From assembly GCA_013368315.1 (NCBI GenBank), contig JAACJM010000039.1, forward strand, positions 1 to 64,000: a stretch of 64,000 nt of DNA, in the 5' to 3' direction. The notes beneath the pieces were generated by a model that was not told the origin of the DNA, made no database searches, and worked only from the letters and a program-made list of their open reading frames with translations. Position 1 is the first letter of the stretch; each line of letters opens with the position of its first letter. The DNA comes from Tetrapyrgos nigripes (Eukaryota > Basidiomycota > Agaricomycetes > Agaricales > Campanellaceae). The position numbers and the translations under genes were made by a program. Positions 22,400-33,689 of the stretch are shown in pieces.

Positions 22400-24177
22400 A
22401 TGTCGTCCGCGTCTGCTGTGACGATGAGCATGCATGAATTCGTCAACACGGTTCCCTTCGAGCTCACAGCAGTCTTGGTCAGACTAGGACCATTCTTTGC
22501 AGTGGTCAGAAATGTCCTGGAGATAACGCTCTGGACGCGTTCTTCTCTAGACAGTTTTCTAACGCTGTCAGCTTGGTGGGCTCTTTGTCTAACAAGCGGT
22601 CTCATTCTGAAGTGAGTGACTACTCGAAGCATTTACTGAAACCTAACGCTGTCTAGGTACTTTCTTCCACCGGTGTTATTCATCCTATTCATATATTTAT
22701 CCTTCTCGGTGCCCAATACCCGTTCAATGCCTCCATCCATCTCCGAGTCTTCTCTGCAAGCATCTATATCCGACATGACAGTCATCCAAGCCCTACTTCC
22801 CTCTACCTTCTCCATATACTCCTACATCTCCCCTACCTCTCCACTCCTCCAAATCCCCGTCCTAACCCGCCTAACCCTCCTCCTCTACCTCCCCTATCTC
22901 TTCCTAACCTACTACATCCCCCTCCGAATCCTCATCGCCCTCCTCGGAACCTTCTTCCTAACCTACAACTCCCCACACATCAAACTCATCCGCACAACCC
23001 TCTGGCGCTCATCCTGGATCCGTTGGTCAACATACCACATCTGGTCGACCCTCTCCGGAATCCCCCTCCCCAAAAAATCAATATCATATCAACCAACCTC
23101 AATTACATCCCCAGAACCAACATCTTCTTTACGCTTTTTATTCACTATTTATGAAAACCAACGTTGGTGGATGGGTTTGGATTGGACGGCCGCACTCTTA
23201 CCTGGGGAACGACCCTCTTGGTGTTCGGGTTCACAACAACCGGCGTTACCGCCTAATGCGTTTTGTTTGCCTGAGCCTACGACAGTGTTTGTGAGGGATG
23301 GAATGACGGGGAGGAGGGTTAAGAGGACGGCGACGTGGAGGTGGGAGGAGAGTGAGTGGAAGGTAGTTGTGAGCAAGGAGGGTGGGGCGAGTAATAGAGT
23401 GGAGAAACCTTTACCGACGATTACGGCGGAGAAGGAGCAGGGGATATTGATGAAAGCTGCGGGAAAGATGAAAGAGGCTAATGCAGCAGCAGCTGCTGCT
23501 GCTGCGTCGAATAAAGAAGGCGATGAAGGGACTGAGGAAGAGAAAAATGAGGCGGATGAAGATGATGTGGCTACAGATCCTGATGGGTGGATTTATGCTG
23601 ATAATAAATGGGAAGGGAAAAGTGCAAAAGGCGGGATGGGCAAGGTTTGTTTATCCACTTTGCTTTCTTCTCTAAACAATCATCTAATCTCTTTTTTGTG
23701 TCACAGTACACCCGCTACCGACGCTGGACACGCGTTGCCATCGTCAGCGAAACCGTTGAAATCGTCGAAGACGGCGAACTTGGTATTCAGCGTACCGACC
23801 GGCACTCTATCGACTCGTCAAATTCAGAACCAAACCTACACACCTCACACTCACGCTCGTCCTCACTATCTCACGTATCAAACCTTCCTTCATCCCCGTC
23901 ACACCCTAACTCTACTTTTTCCTCTTCAACATTAGTCTCAATACCATCCTCTTCTTCATCAAATCCAAGTACAATTCCATTCACCACATCCCCAAAAATC
24001 ATCCCAAAAGCCCTTCCTGGGTCTGGTTCGGTGTCAGACCCAATTGTCGCTACGAGTTCAAATAGTGGTGGTGATGAAGGAGGAGGAAGCAAAGATGGTA
24101 CTGGCGGTCCTGGCGGGACAGAGTCAAAGTTGCGACAGAGGTTAAAATCTGCGTTGGCGAAACAGGCTATACATTGA
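22400..24177 (+). CDS. Dysferlin-domain peroxin (Pex24/Pex30-32 family)
   Basis: Exons 22400-22611, 22657-23644 and 23707-24177 join in frame to about 556 residues. The N-terminal third has several hydrophobic segments (PPVLFILFIYLSF, LTLLLYLPYLFLTYY, ILIALLGTFFLTY). It is followed by a split dysferlin domain: FTIYENQRWWMGLDWT at the DysF-N end and DGWIYADNKWEG plus YTRYRRWTR at the DysF-C end, the last across an intron. A poly-alanine tract (8 Ala, coded by a GCAGCAGCAGCTGCTGCTG palindrome near 23480) and an acidic stretch sit between. The C-terminal tail is Ser-rich. Members of this family (yeast Pex28-Pex32) are ER/peroxisome membrane proteins controlling peroxisome number and ER contact sites. 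Which yeast paralogue it matches cannot be told. A later ATG at 22424 is a possible alternative start. Confidence 0.88.
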
Positions 24178-25026
24178 TTTTGCTTTGCTTAACTTGACTA
24201 TTGTCAATGATACATTGATGGACGGATTGGGTGGTGTAGATCTTAAATCTTTACAAGCTTTACTTTAAATCTTCGGTTCCTTTCATGTTTCTTGTTTCTG
24301 TGCAGTTGTTCTGTTCTATTTCTCCCCTCTGTATTACATAGTTCCAAACCGACATTTGGCTTTTCGCTTCGACTCACTACTCTACTCTGCATATATGTCT
24401 GTCTATATCTGTTGTGTACCGTACATATACATATACTCCAGTAATCCAATCCATCCTTTGATTCTTTCTGAAATTCGAATACGCCTCCGAGTCCGGACCT
24501 GGACCAGTCGGTACCTACACCTACACTATGTCACATTGTCCCTGTTCGTCTACTGGCACCGAGCCGCCTCTAAGGCTCTAGTAGACGCGACACGATTACT
24601 AAAGAAAGAAATTGTTGTAAAGAAGATACTTGCTCGTGTCAGATATCATATGGTGGCCATACCTGCCCCTGTCAGCAGAGCATCAAGCGGCCCGTGTGCA
24701 TGTGTAGTTGCGAGTATTGGCCTTGGACTATTACTTGCTCGATGCCCCACCGTTGCCTGACCCAACCGTGTACAGCGCAAAGCTTTTATGATGGATAGTG
24801 ATTGTATCGTCGCACAGACGCGGTTTCGCTCAGTCATGCGGGAATATTCTCAAAGATCAACCAAAAGTTCGTGAACATTGGGGCAACATACTCCGGCCTA
24901 TTCTCGATAAAAATCCGATGAAACTCGTCAGATGATCAACAGAGCAACTGAGACTCTGAGACGCTATGCAGTATAAAAGCCTACAATGTGCGACAAAAAC
25001 CAACACCTCACAGACGTGCTCCAGAC
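24178..25026. other. Intergenic region with GH54 promoter
   Basis: No gene supported; the open frame 24356-24760 plus has no family character. A TATA box (tataaaag, 24972-24979) stands 48 bp before the GH54 start codon. Confidence 0.5.
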
Positions 25027-26147
25027 ATGTTGTCACGATCAAACCTCTTCGCTCTAGTAGGCTTTGCTACCATTGTCGCCGCTGGGCCGTGCGACATCTA
25101 CGCCTCCGGAGGTACACCCTGTGTTGCCGCGCACGGTACTGTCCGTGCCCTGTTTAGCGCCTACAACGGAGCACTCTACCAGGTTACACGTAGTTCTGAC
25201 AATGCCGTGACCGACATCAAGCCCCTCTCCGCCGGAGGTGTTGCCAATGCAGCCGCACAAGACTCCTTCTGCTCCGGCACTTCCTGTGTCATAAGCATCA
25301 TCTATGACCAGTCAGGACGCGGTATGTAACTATGTAACCTTTTTTTTGTATTTCCTTTTTGTTCTGAGTCAAGTTTAGGTAACCATCTAACCCGGGCGCC
25401 TCCTGGTGGCTTCCGCGGCCCGGGACCCAACGGCGCCGACAACCTGGCCTCCGCTACTGCCGCACCTATCAGGGTGGGCGGTCAAAAGGCGTACGGTGTC
25501 TTCATCTCGCCCGGAATGGGCTACCGCAATAACCGGGCCTCCGGCACAGCCAGGGGTGACGGCGCACAGGGCATGTATGCCATCTTCGATGGAACCCACT
25601 TCAATGGTGGCTGCTGCTTCGACTACGGTAACGCTGAGACAAGTAGTACCGATACCGGAAACGGCCACATGGAGGCCATCTACTTTGGTAACAGCAAAAC
25701 CTGGGGTACCGGGTCTGGCAATGGCCCTTGGATCATGGCTGACCTCGAGAACGGTTTGTTCTCTGGTCAGAACCCCAAACAAAACACTGCCAATCCCTCG
25801 ATCAATTTCCGATTCGTCACCGCTGTCGTCAAGGGTGAACCGAACCAATGGGCGATTCGCGGTGGTGACTCGACGTCAGGTACGCTAGTAAAATCATTCT
25901 GGTCGTATAATTGATTGATCTCCGTCATGTAGGATCTCTGTCCACTTTCTACAGCGGTGTACGACCATCTGTATCTGGTTACAACCCGATGAGCAAAGAA
26001 GGTGCTATTATTCTCGGTATCGGTGGAGACAATAGCGTCGGAGCTACAGGTACTTTCTACGAGGGTGTCATGACTTCCGGTTACCCATCCGACTCCACCG
26101 AGAACTCGGTGCAGGCCAACATCGTCGCCGCCAGATTCAGTACTTGA
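25027..26147 (+). CDS. Secreted GH54 alpha-L-arabinofuranosidase-like enzyme (catalytic domain only)
   Basis: Three exons, 25027-25321, 25379-25879 and 25933-26147, encode about 336 residues. Residues 1-18 (MLSRSNLFALVGFATIVA) form a signal peptide ending before AGPCDIYASGGTPCVAAH. That is the typical mature start of AbfB, with cysteine pairs and HGTVRALFSAYNGALYQV. The catalytic module is complete: GGCCFDYGN, GHMEAIYFGN (the Glu is the likely nucleophile) and ILGIGGDNS (the Asp is the likely acid/base). GH54 enzymes release arabinofuranosyl side chains from arabinoxylan and arabinan outside the cell. The protein stops right after the catalytic domain (SVQANIVAARFST), so the arabinose-binding CBM42 usual in Aspergillus AbfB is absent. 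Codon use is more GC-rich than its neighbours, suggesting strong expression. Confidence 0.92.
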
Positions 26148-27342
26148 AGTAGCGGTGGACCTCTACGGACAATGTGATGGTACAGGCTTGTAAGGGTTCA
26201 GATCCTATAGGATCCTCGGCCTTTCTACGTACATTCACGGTCACTCGTAGAGTAGTTCCATTTCATATTCTCTCCAGTGTATAACAGTCTCCTGTAAATT
26301 AGTCAATCAAAAGCCATCTATCCGATACTATTGCTTCTTCTGTTGCTGTCAACGCGAGTGTTCAGTGACTGCCTATGCATCCCGATAAACCACAAGCTAC
26401 ATCCAGATCCGCTCCTCAGTCACCATTCTGTTGGTTTTTTCGCGAGAACAAAAGATGAGAGCTCAAAAAGAGAAAAAGATTGCAATCACGCTGATTGATT
26501 AGAATGGTTCGTGTTAGAACAAACCGATGCTCTAGCACGTAGTTTATTCCTGTATTTATACTGTCAAGTATGTAGTTCTAGAAGTATCTACAGAGTACTG
26601 TAAGTGTCCGTAAGAAAGATATAGAAAAGTATAGAAAATTTCCTCATTGCGCGGATGAGTCAATACTTACCTGGTTCGATATCCCTTGCTCATAACGCTC
26701 ATTTGTTTACCTGGTTAAACCAGAGCTGCCTAATCTGGCAGGCCTTTTATGCTTAGGTATGTCGACTGTCGAGGTTGGCTTTATATTATTTGACAATCTT
26801 TTTTCATTTTTCGTGATGAAAGCCTAAGCCACGGACGGCTCCGAAGGGGGTTGAGTGGACTTGGGGCTCAGGCTTGTGGGGAACACTCGTCTGACACTCG
26901 ACGGACCTCGGGACGAGTCTAGAGTCGGGTTCAGACGTAGGCGAGTGGTGAGTGGCGATTAAGGCTCACGAGAGCTCTGGCTCAGGATGTGGCTGTGGCG
27001 TTAGTACTATCTCTTGAAGCTTGAAGCTTGAAGGCGTAGGCTTCGAGCTCAGATCATCATAGCCTCAGACTTCAGTCAAGATGATCATAGTAGCCGCCAT
27101 AGTTTGGTCATAGTAAGTAAGAACAGCTTCTTATTCGAATTTCGATAGATTTCGTGAAGGTCGTAATACTAATACTATAAAGCCTTGATAAAGCCATAAA
27201 GCCCAAAAGTCCTGACCAGCAAATTAAGTATTACTTATGAGGAGGTATAGAAGGCTGAGGAAATCCAGGCTATCGATTTAATTTTAAAGGAGAATTTGAA
27301 AGGAGCGTAATCGTTTGAGGTTATACGTAGACCAGTTAACTG
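26148..27342. other. Gene-free repeat-bearing spacer
   Basis: No credible gene. It contains one copy of a dispersed repeat (about 26830-26960; gacggctccgaaggggg to gtcgggttcagacgtaggcg) that recurs twice near 29.7-30.0 kb, and a CTTGAAG tandem (27015-27032). From about 27150 it enters the segment duplicated near 33.46 kb. Confidence 0.55.
26830..26965. repeat. Dispersed repeat, copy 1
   Basis: Shares cggctccgaagggg, a tract near ctcaggc, and gtcggg(t/c)tcaga followed by taggcgagtggtga with copies at about 29737-29805 and 29874-29975. Confidence 0.6.
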
Positions 27343-29339
27343 TTAGACCATACTACTCCGACTAGTCGGACTCTTCGGCGAGTCCAATTGTCCATTATGA
27401 TTAACCACCTCATCGACATCCTCAGTAAACTTCTCTACGTGGGTCGTCACCATGATCTAGAGTATATGTATAACGTAGTAAGCGTTTTGGAAGGGACAGG
27501 ACAGGATAGGACAGGATGGCAGGAAAAGGAATATGGCAATGACAAGTAGCTAGTCACTAATGGTGAAAGAAATACCTGATGTATCACACTACTCGCATGA
27601 TCTGACCCCGCCGATTGCGTATGAATCCCTGACCCGTAAATCCTACTATCCATCCCCATCACAAACTCAGAACCCCTCGACCCGGGCCGTAGTAAGACCG
27701 AACTCGGCATCACCGCAACTTGAACGAGTTGCGAGCATGATGAAGATCTCCAATGAGTCGGACTGTGGGACCTGGACCTGGAACCGGTCCCGGTCTCGTT
27801 TGATGAGAAGAGTGAGGTGAAGGGTGAAGTAAAGGGTACGGTGGCTGCTAATGATCGACTGAATCGTTCCCGGCCAGCCTCAGGGTCAGGGCTCCCAGTC
27901 GTGCTCATAGTGGGTGGAAAATCGCTGTTATGAACGGATAGGGGGTCTCTGAAATCGTTAACGAATGAACGGTGGGCGTTTAGCCTGTATAGTGAAACGA
28001 TATGGACAAGATACGAAAGTCAAAGATGGGGTGACACTGGTGAATGACGAACATACGAAGCTAAGAAAGCATTGGAGTATACTGCTTAGACGGTTCAGCT
28101 ATTCACGGCTAACAGGTTTTAGGGTGAAGGTACTGACATTTTCCAAGGATCACGAATAACGCCATATACACCGCTGTATAAAAAGAATTCATTCCTCTAC
28201 AACACATTAATTTAGAGGAGATATGTCCACTCACAATTTAGCGGCATTGTTAGAAGCTGGAGTGAGAGGATGAGTAGAAGAAGTCTGTTTCGGAAATGAG
28301 GAAAGAAGGAAAGACATACGGTGACCAAGACAGCCACAGCGCCTATACTTGTGATGAGGCCAGATTCTGGAATCGAGTCGATCAGGTCGACGGATCACTA
28401 GTATCCATTGGTGAGGAAGGACTCACCGACGGCAATGAATGTGAGTTTATTCAGCAATTTCGACATTCTGAACATGACTGGTGGTCAATTCCGAGCTTTA
28501 TACAGTAGAGCGAATGACAACAAAACAGAAACCGTCGTACCCACTGGCAAACGCTCTAGTCTTCGTACGATTCAGACAATAAGTCAAGAACGCCGCCAGA
28601 AGCACGTCATTCGCAGCAGCCGTAGCCATGATGGAGGTAACCAGCCAGCTAAAGCGAGTGACATATTCTGGTAAAGTTATTCGATGAAAGACAACGACGG
28701 AAAGCCCTAGGCTTCCGATGAAGCGGGCAAGAGTCAATGTGACACATATACCAGTGAGATAGATGTTCTTGGAGAACACGTAAAGACGTCGGATGAACCA
28801 GGCCTGTTTGGAAAGTAATCAATTAGTAGAAGAGGACGTTAGCCGTAGAAAATCATGAAAGAGAAATATAGGAATACCTGCTCAATCGTCCCTATGAAGG
28901 CGCTCAGCAATATTGTTACGTCGATACTGACTGGGGGTACGATAAAACTTTGTACGCCCGCGCCATAATTGGTTATAGTGAGCGTATAGATGAGATGGGA
29001 GACAGCAATTGTGTGTCCCAGGTCCAACAGCCTGAGAGGTGGTCAAGAACTGAAACGTAATAAGTACATGGGATTGCAAAATAGAATTACCACACAGCGA
29101 ACACCTGTTGTAGAAACAAATCGATTGAGATGGTCATGAATGTAACAAAATTCAGAATGGACACTGACCAGCAATACCATGCCCCAGGGATCTGCCTTGA
29201 GATGGCGAAAGTACAAGTATGTCTGTACGCACGTCACCCCGAACAGGCATGAGGTAATGAGTGCACCGACTTCCAAAGATCCAATCGTGAGATCCACAAC
29301 GAAGGCGTGATCGAAAGCATCGTTAGTGAGCGAGGGCAT
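27343..29339 (-). CDS. DUF6534-type seven-helix membrane protein, copy A
   Basis: Start ATG 29339, stop 27343-27345. Exons that join in frame are 29339-29169, a 14-nt exon 29104-29091, 29031-28878 and one from 28803. Short exons follow (one reading MSKLLNKLTFIAV near 28410-28460, one reading SGLITSIGAVAV near 28325-28370). Next is a long tail exon from about 27960 and a last exon beginning near 27450. The membrane segments include GSLEVGALITSCLFGVTCVQTYLYF, TIAVSHLIYTLTI, SIDVTILLSAFIGTIEQ and LVTSIMATAAANDVLLAAFLTYCL; this order matches the Agaricomycete DUF6534 family, whose function is unknown. The tail is Ser/Pro-rich and cytosolic, ending HVEKFTEDVDEVV...SRSSMV. A close paralogue lies at 33690-35578. 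Confidence 0.8.
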
Positions 29340-29736
29340 CTTCGAGACTTCAAGTTCAGATGGGACCGCGAGAAAGGTTGGAAGGGAGAAACGAAGGTGC
29401 AGATACTACGGACGTTATATACCGCGTTGAATGAAGGTCAATCAAAGGAAAGGAAAGATTCTCTTCCGGCGAGTTGGTAGGAAGATGGTTGCGCGCGGAT
29501 GCAGTGGTATATATGTCTTAGTTGAAGAAGACCAGCGGGTGCACTGCAAGTTGATAAAGGTCAGGATCCTGGCATAGGCCTATTGTTATTATTAGTATAA
29601 CTGACACGCGTACGGTGACAGTGCGGTGACAACACCAGAATAGGTACATTTGATATTGTGATCCTACGACTTTTGAGATTAAAGGCTGAAAGTTGGAAAG
29701 CTCCAAAAACTGCTGAGGTTCACACAATGCCACTGC

Positions 29737-29805
29737 GGCTCCGAAGGGGCTAGAGCGAAACCTGAGCCCATCCGGAGACCGGAGTCGGGTTCAGATGTAG
29801 GCGAC
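29737..29805. repeat. Dispersed repeat, copy 2
   Basis: Carries cggctccgaagggg followed by gagtcgggttcagatgtaggcgac; shorter than the other two copies. Confidence 0.55.
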
Positions 29806-29873
29806 GCTTCTCTACTAGTCGGACTAGTGATCATACTCTGGTTGTTCTTACAAATAGCAACTCAGGTAGACAC

Positions 29874-29975
29874 GGCTCCGAAGGGGCTTGTTTGAGGGAA
29901 ACTCAAGCCCTTAGTATAGTATAGCCCGTTCGGGAGTCGGGCTCAGACATAGGCGAGTGGTGAATCTGGTGATTA
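29874..29975. repeat. Dispersed repeat, copy 3
   Basis: Carries cacggctccgaaggggcttg and gagtcgggctcagacataggcg followed by agtggtga, as in copy 1. Confidence 0.55.
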
Positions 29976-30677
29976 AGGGAGGACTGCCATACTCGGGAGT
30001 CGGTGGCGTTGATAAGGGTCAGGCCGTCAGGAGCCGTCACTGGAAAATCCCAAGCTTTGACGGTGGCACACTAGCGGCATCCTGCCGGCGTTAGCGACGC
30101 GCAAACTGTCCTTTTACTTATCAAGGGGGTACCGGAATTGTGGACCGGCACACTCCAAAGGGTGGGTGGGGTCTTCGAGAGGGCTGTTAAAAAATTTTTG
30201 GACCCAAAAATTTTGAGGTCCCAGACAGCCTTGCTAGTCAAAATATGATACCTTTACATTGAAATCATGCCGGTTAAAAGTTCTCAAAGCCAATCATCAA
30301 TCTAGATTGACATATATGGACCTTGAATGGACTACTCCGACAGTAAAATTTAATTTAGGTGACTGATGCTGCGAACCGCAATGCACATGTCCCCAAAGCA
30401 ACGAAAAATAACGCCAGACTGGTAGGTGAGTCTCTGAATCTATATAAGCAATTTCACAATTTGCGACCCACTTACTCAATACAGCGTCATTGCAAACATA
30501 TTCGCTGTCCTAAGTGTTGCAGCCACAATTCGTGACGTGAGAATGACGTTGGGCAGCGGGTCCCGTCGCTTCGGCAAAACTTACCTACCAAATTAGGTGG
30601 TACGTGGGGAAATTCCATATTAGGACGGTCTGGGTGGGGTCTCCTGAGGGACCATTAAAATTTTTTTCGACATAGTA

Positions 30678-31432
30678 GAGAGCTTGCGCAGAGCCACCTG
30701 CAGCCACGTGTGGCTTAGTAAGCGTGCGCAGAGCGGTTGGCTCGAAATCGTGTGCGCAAGTTGCAAAGTGTATATTGAGGTAGCTACAGTGAGTACATGC
30801 AAAACAGGCATAGGAAGTGATGGAGGGAGCATCCAGGAATAGGTTGAGCACAAAAGAACTGGGATATGATGTACAAAAACTAGCATAACAGAGATTTGAT
30901 GTATATGAACTATGAGAGCTTGTGAGAGAAATAACGTGCTTCTCTGGACAGACAGATGAACTGGAAAGGATGCTGGGGTCAGACAGTATGTTTGATGAAA
31001 AAAAAAGGATGATAGGTGACGATATCTGGAGAGAAAGCGCAGGTTGGTGAGGGAGGATGCATAACAGCATCATTGCTTAGGGCCAGCTCAGAGATGCAGG
31101 GGACTGGACCATTCTAGGCATCCTAAATCAATTTTAGGCCCAAAAAATACACAGAAAGCAGCATACGCACCTGTGTATCCTGATGAAAGCTGCCAAATGT
31201 TCCTGCCATACTTCTGACGTGTCCTACAGTACCATGGTGCACAGAGCTGCACAGTAAGTTCCCTGCGGCCTTGATTGTGATGCCAACTGAGAATCGAAGA
31301 GGAAGGAAGGCGGTTGTTGGGCTGACGAGCGAGATATGGCTGCACTTGGGTTGCGCACACGATTTCGAGCCAACCGCTCTGCGCACGCTTACTAAGCCAC
31401 GCGTGGCTGCAGGTGGCTCTGCGCAAGCTCTC
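30678..31432. mobile_element. TA-flanked inverted-repeat element, about 755 bp
   Basis: The arms at 30678-30759 and 31351-31432 are inverted copies of about 82 bp with one mismatch (cacgtgtgg against cacgcgtgg). The ends read GAGAGCTTGCGCAGAGCC and its complement, each bordered by TA. The centre contains no transposase-like frame. It has the same architecture as the element at 12241-12717 but an unrelated sequence. Confidence 0.75.
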
Positions 31433-31547
31433 TAGTGTAATAAAACTTATTTTCCGTACCCACTTGTTCCTTACCATTGCGTAAATCTACAACGCGTTTG
31501 ACTATTGTTTGACTACTTTCTTACTCAAACTACCTGGAGGCCCTGTA

Positions 31548-32062
31548 CTCATTGTCATGGAAAGTGATGGTCTGCCTATTTTTTGATGATATCTCTACAG
31601 TGGCTGCATCGTTTGGCTTCAATCAAGTTGTATTATTGTTTATTAGTAAAATAGAAAGCATTTGACACCAAATTTGAGATGCCCAGTGAAGGGGTACTTT
31701 GAGAAAGGGGCATTTTGGAAAACCCCATTTTGCTACATCACCACATGATTTTTTTTCGAAAATTCTGACTACACCAAGAGAAAGAGCAGCATCAAAAACA
31801 GGGGTTGGAACTCACTCCCCAACAGTTGTAATAAAACTGAGCGAGATATTTTAAAAAGAGTAGCAAAATGGGGTTTTGCACAATTCCTGTCTACAGAAGA
31901 ACCATTTGCCTGGGGTATCAAAACTTGGGTGTCAAAAGCTTTCTATTTTATTACTGAATCTGTCTACAACTTGTTTGAAGCCAAATGACACAGCTGTTGT
32001 AGAGATACAGTGGTAGAGATGCAGTGGAAAAATACCCGGACCGTCACTTTCTGTGACAATGA
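31548..32062. mobile_element. Old TA-flanked foldback element, about 515 bp
   Basis: The arms are about 200 bp each (31548 to about 31738 and about 31859 to 32062). They are inverted copies with many substitutions and small gaps; shared landmarks are CTCATTGTCA at the tips, TTTGGCTTCAA, AAAATAGAAAGC and AAACCCCATTTTGCTAC. Both tips are bordered by TA. The divergence between arms implies an older insertion than its neighbour. Confidence 0.65.
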
Positions 32063-32225
32063 GTATTATCAATTTTGTATCCTCGTTATCTGAAAACGCT
32101 TATAGCTTTTTTCCTTCTTGCCAGTGCCTGCTTAGACTCTCGAGTTTCGATGCCCAAGGCCCTCCAACGAGAACAAGCCCCCCGGACCTTTCATTTACCT
32201 GATAATGTTGCACTCACCACCTCTA

Positions 32226-33299
32226 CATCAGTATTTTCTCCAGGCGTATGGAGCACATGGGCGCGTATGGGGCCATACAGCCATGTGGCCGCCATCCATG
32301 TATGGGAATTGGGGGGCATGCGTAAGTCCCATACACATGTATGGCGTCGGCTAATCTGCCCCATACGCCCCATGCACCTCAAATTGCCTGCTTTTTGCGT
32401 CGTCCATACACCTCCATACATGCCATACACCTCACAGATGTCAACAAATTAGGTATGAAAAACAATATCCATATTATCAGATTCTATCTAGTATCTAGTA
32501 CAGCATGTAGGAGAATATAATTAATATGCTACATATGAGAAAAGAGGAAGATGAGGACGAGCACTAATCCCAATGAAAGGATTGTAAGGATGATATAGGT
32601 ATACATTGAGAAGGCAGTTTACAACAAAGAGAGGACTTACCGAGACTGAACCACACTCAACGAAGAACGATACAGAGGATCCTGGATAACAGCAATAGAA
32701 ATCAGTCAAGGATATGCATCGAAAGCGAATGTACCATACTCACCTCATTCCACTTCCCGAAATCCAATCAACTCTTGCTCTCGAAGCTAGCCCATGACAC
32801 TACAAGACCTAGCCAAAGCGAACAGTGAAACAGATGTCAGTACCCGTTCATTGCAGAGCTAGTCAGATACTTACCGGGAAAATATCTGTCACTGATGCGC
32901 TGCCGCTCGGAGTCTGCAATGACAAGCTCGGTGTAAACACTTACCTGTGATAGAGTAGCAGTACAGGTAAACGTGGGCAGGCAGAAAAAGAGGGAGAGAA
33001 TGGAGGGAACGCGAGGTAGAGACGTTAGTGGACGGTGACGTGGTGGTTGAGAGTAAGGCAGACGCAAAAACTTGAAAAAGCAAATCAACAGAAGTTCTTT
33101 CAAACTCCGCTTCAACCGTTCACGTGACCGCGACCTTGGTCCCGGAACCTCAGGCACCACTCGCTAAACTCTTCTGTATGGGAGTGTACGGAGATTTAGC
33201 AGAGTGTATGGGGCGGATCAGAAAAATTTTGTATGGGCATGTATGGCATGCATGGCTGCTATGCGCCCATGCGCCCATAAATTTGGGAAATTACTGATG
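32226..33299. mobile_element. Possible TA-flanked element with clustered TGTATGG motifs
   Basis: Short inverted ends (TACATCAGTATTTTC at 32224 and GAAATTACTGATGTA ending at 33301) enclose 1,074 bp. Just inside each end, TATGG/CCATA units are dense: about ten in 32249-32431 and at least four in 33175-33250. The middle (32450-33160) has no recognisable protein, although several GTAAG/TTACC splice-like strings occur on the minus strand. Confidence 0.4.
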
Positions 33300-33689
33300 T
33301 ATTGACCCGGACACCGGAAAGCACCACACCTATGCGAACAGGAAATCATTAATTACCTGTCCCGCCATCAAAGTCGCCAAAGTCGCACGGGGTCTTGGGG
33401 TGGGTCGCTTCAACAGAATTTTCTAGTGACGGCCCCTTGATAAGGCTAAAGTAAAGCTATTTATTCGTGAGTGAAGGTCGTAAGTACTAGTTAGTACTAG
33501 TACTATAAAGTCATAGAACCCCCGAATCCTGAGGTGGAATTCTCGGGTATCGTTAATACGGTACTATGACGTAGCGGAGTACAAGATTAGGTGTACTATA
33601 CAGCTAACCTTCAAGCAACCTTCGAGTTCAGAAGAGCGTTAAACGTCATTTCGTTTTAGGGTCCAGACTGTTGTAACATAGACCACTGG

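Larger units (their letters stand above)
29340..30677. other. Gene-free spacer with dispersed repeats
   Basis: The duplicated segment ends near 29.72 kb. Two copies of the cggctccgaagggg repeat follow (about 29737-29805 and 29874-29975). Near 30175-30225 there is an A/T-rich hairpin (aaaaatttttggaccc/aaaaattttgaggtccc). A related tract, gggtggggtct...aaaatttttt, recurs at about 30625-30668. No gene is credible. Confidence 0.5.

Noticed and set aside
24356..24760. 134-codon plus-strand ORF
   Set aside because: Starts at a non-ATG codon, with random-looking composition and no motif.
32837..33160. 107-codon minus-strand ORF inside the TGTATGG element
   Set aside because: No recognisable domain; surrounded by repeat sequence. 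Splice-like strings nearby are not enough to propose a gene.
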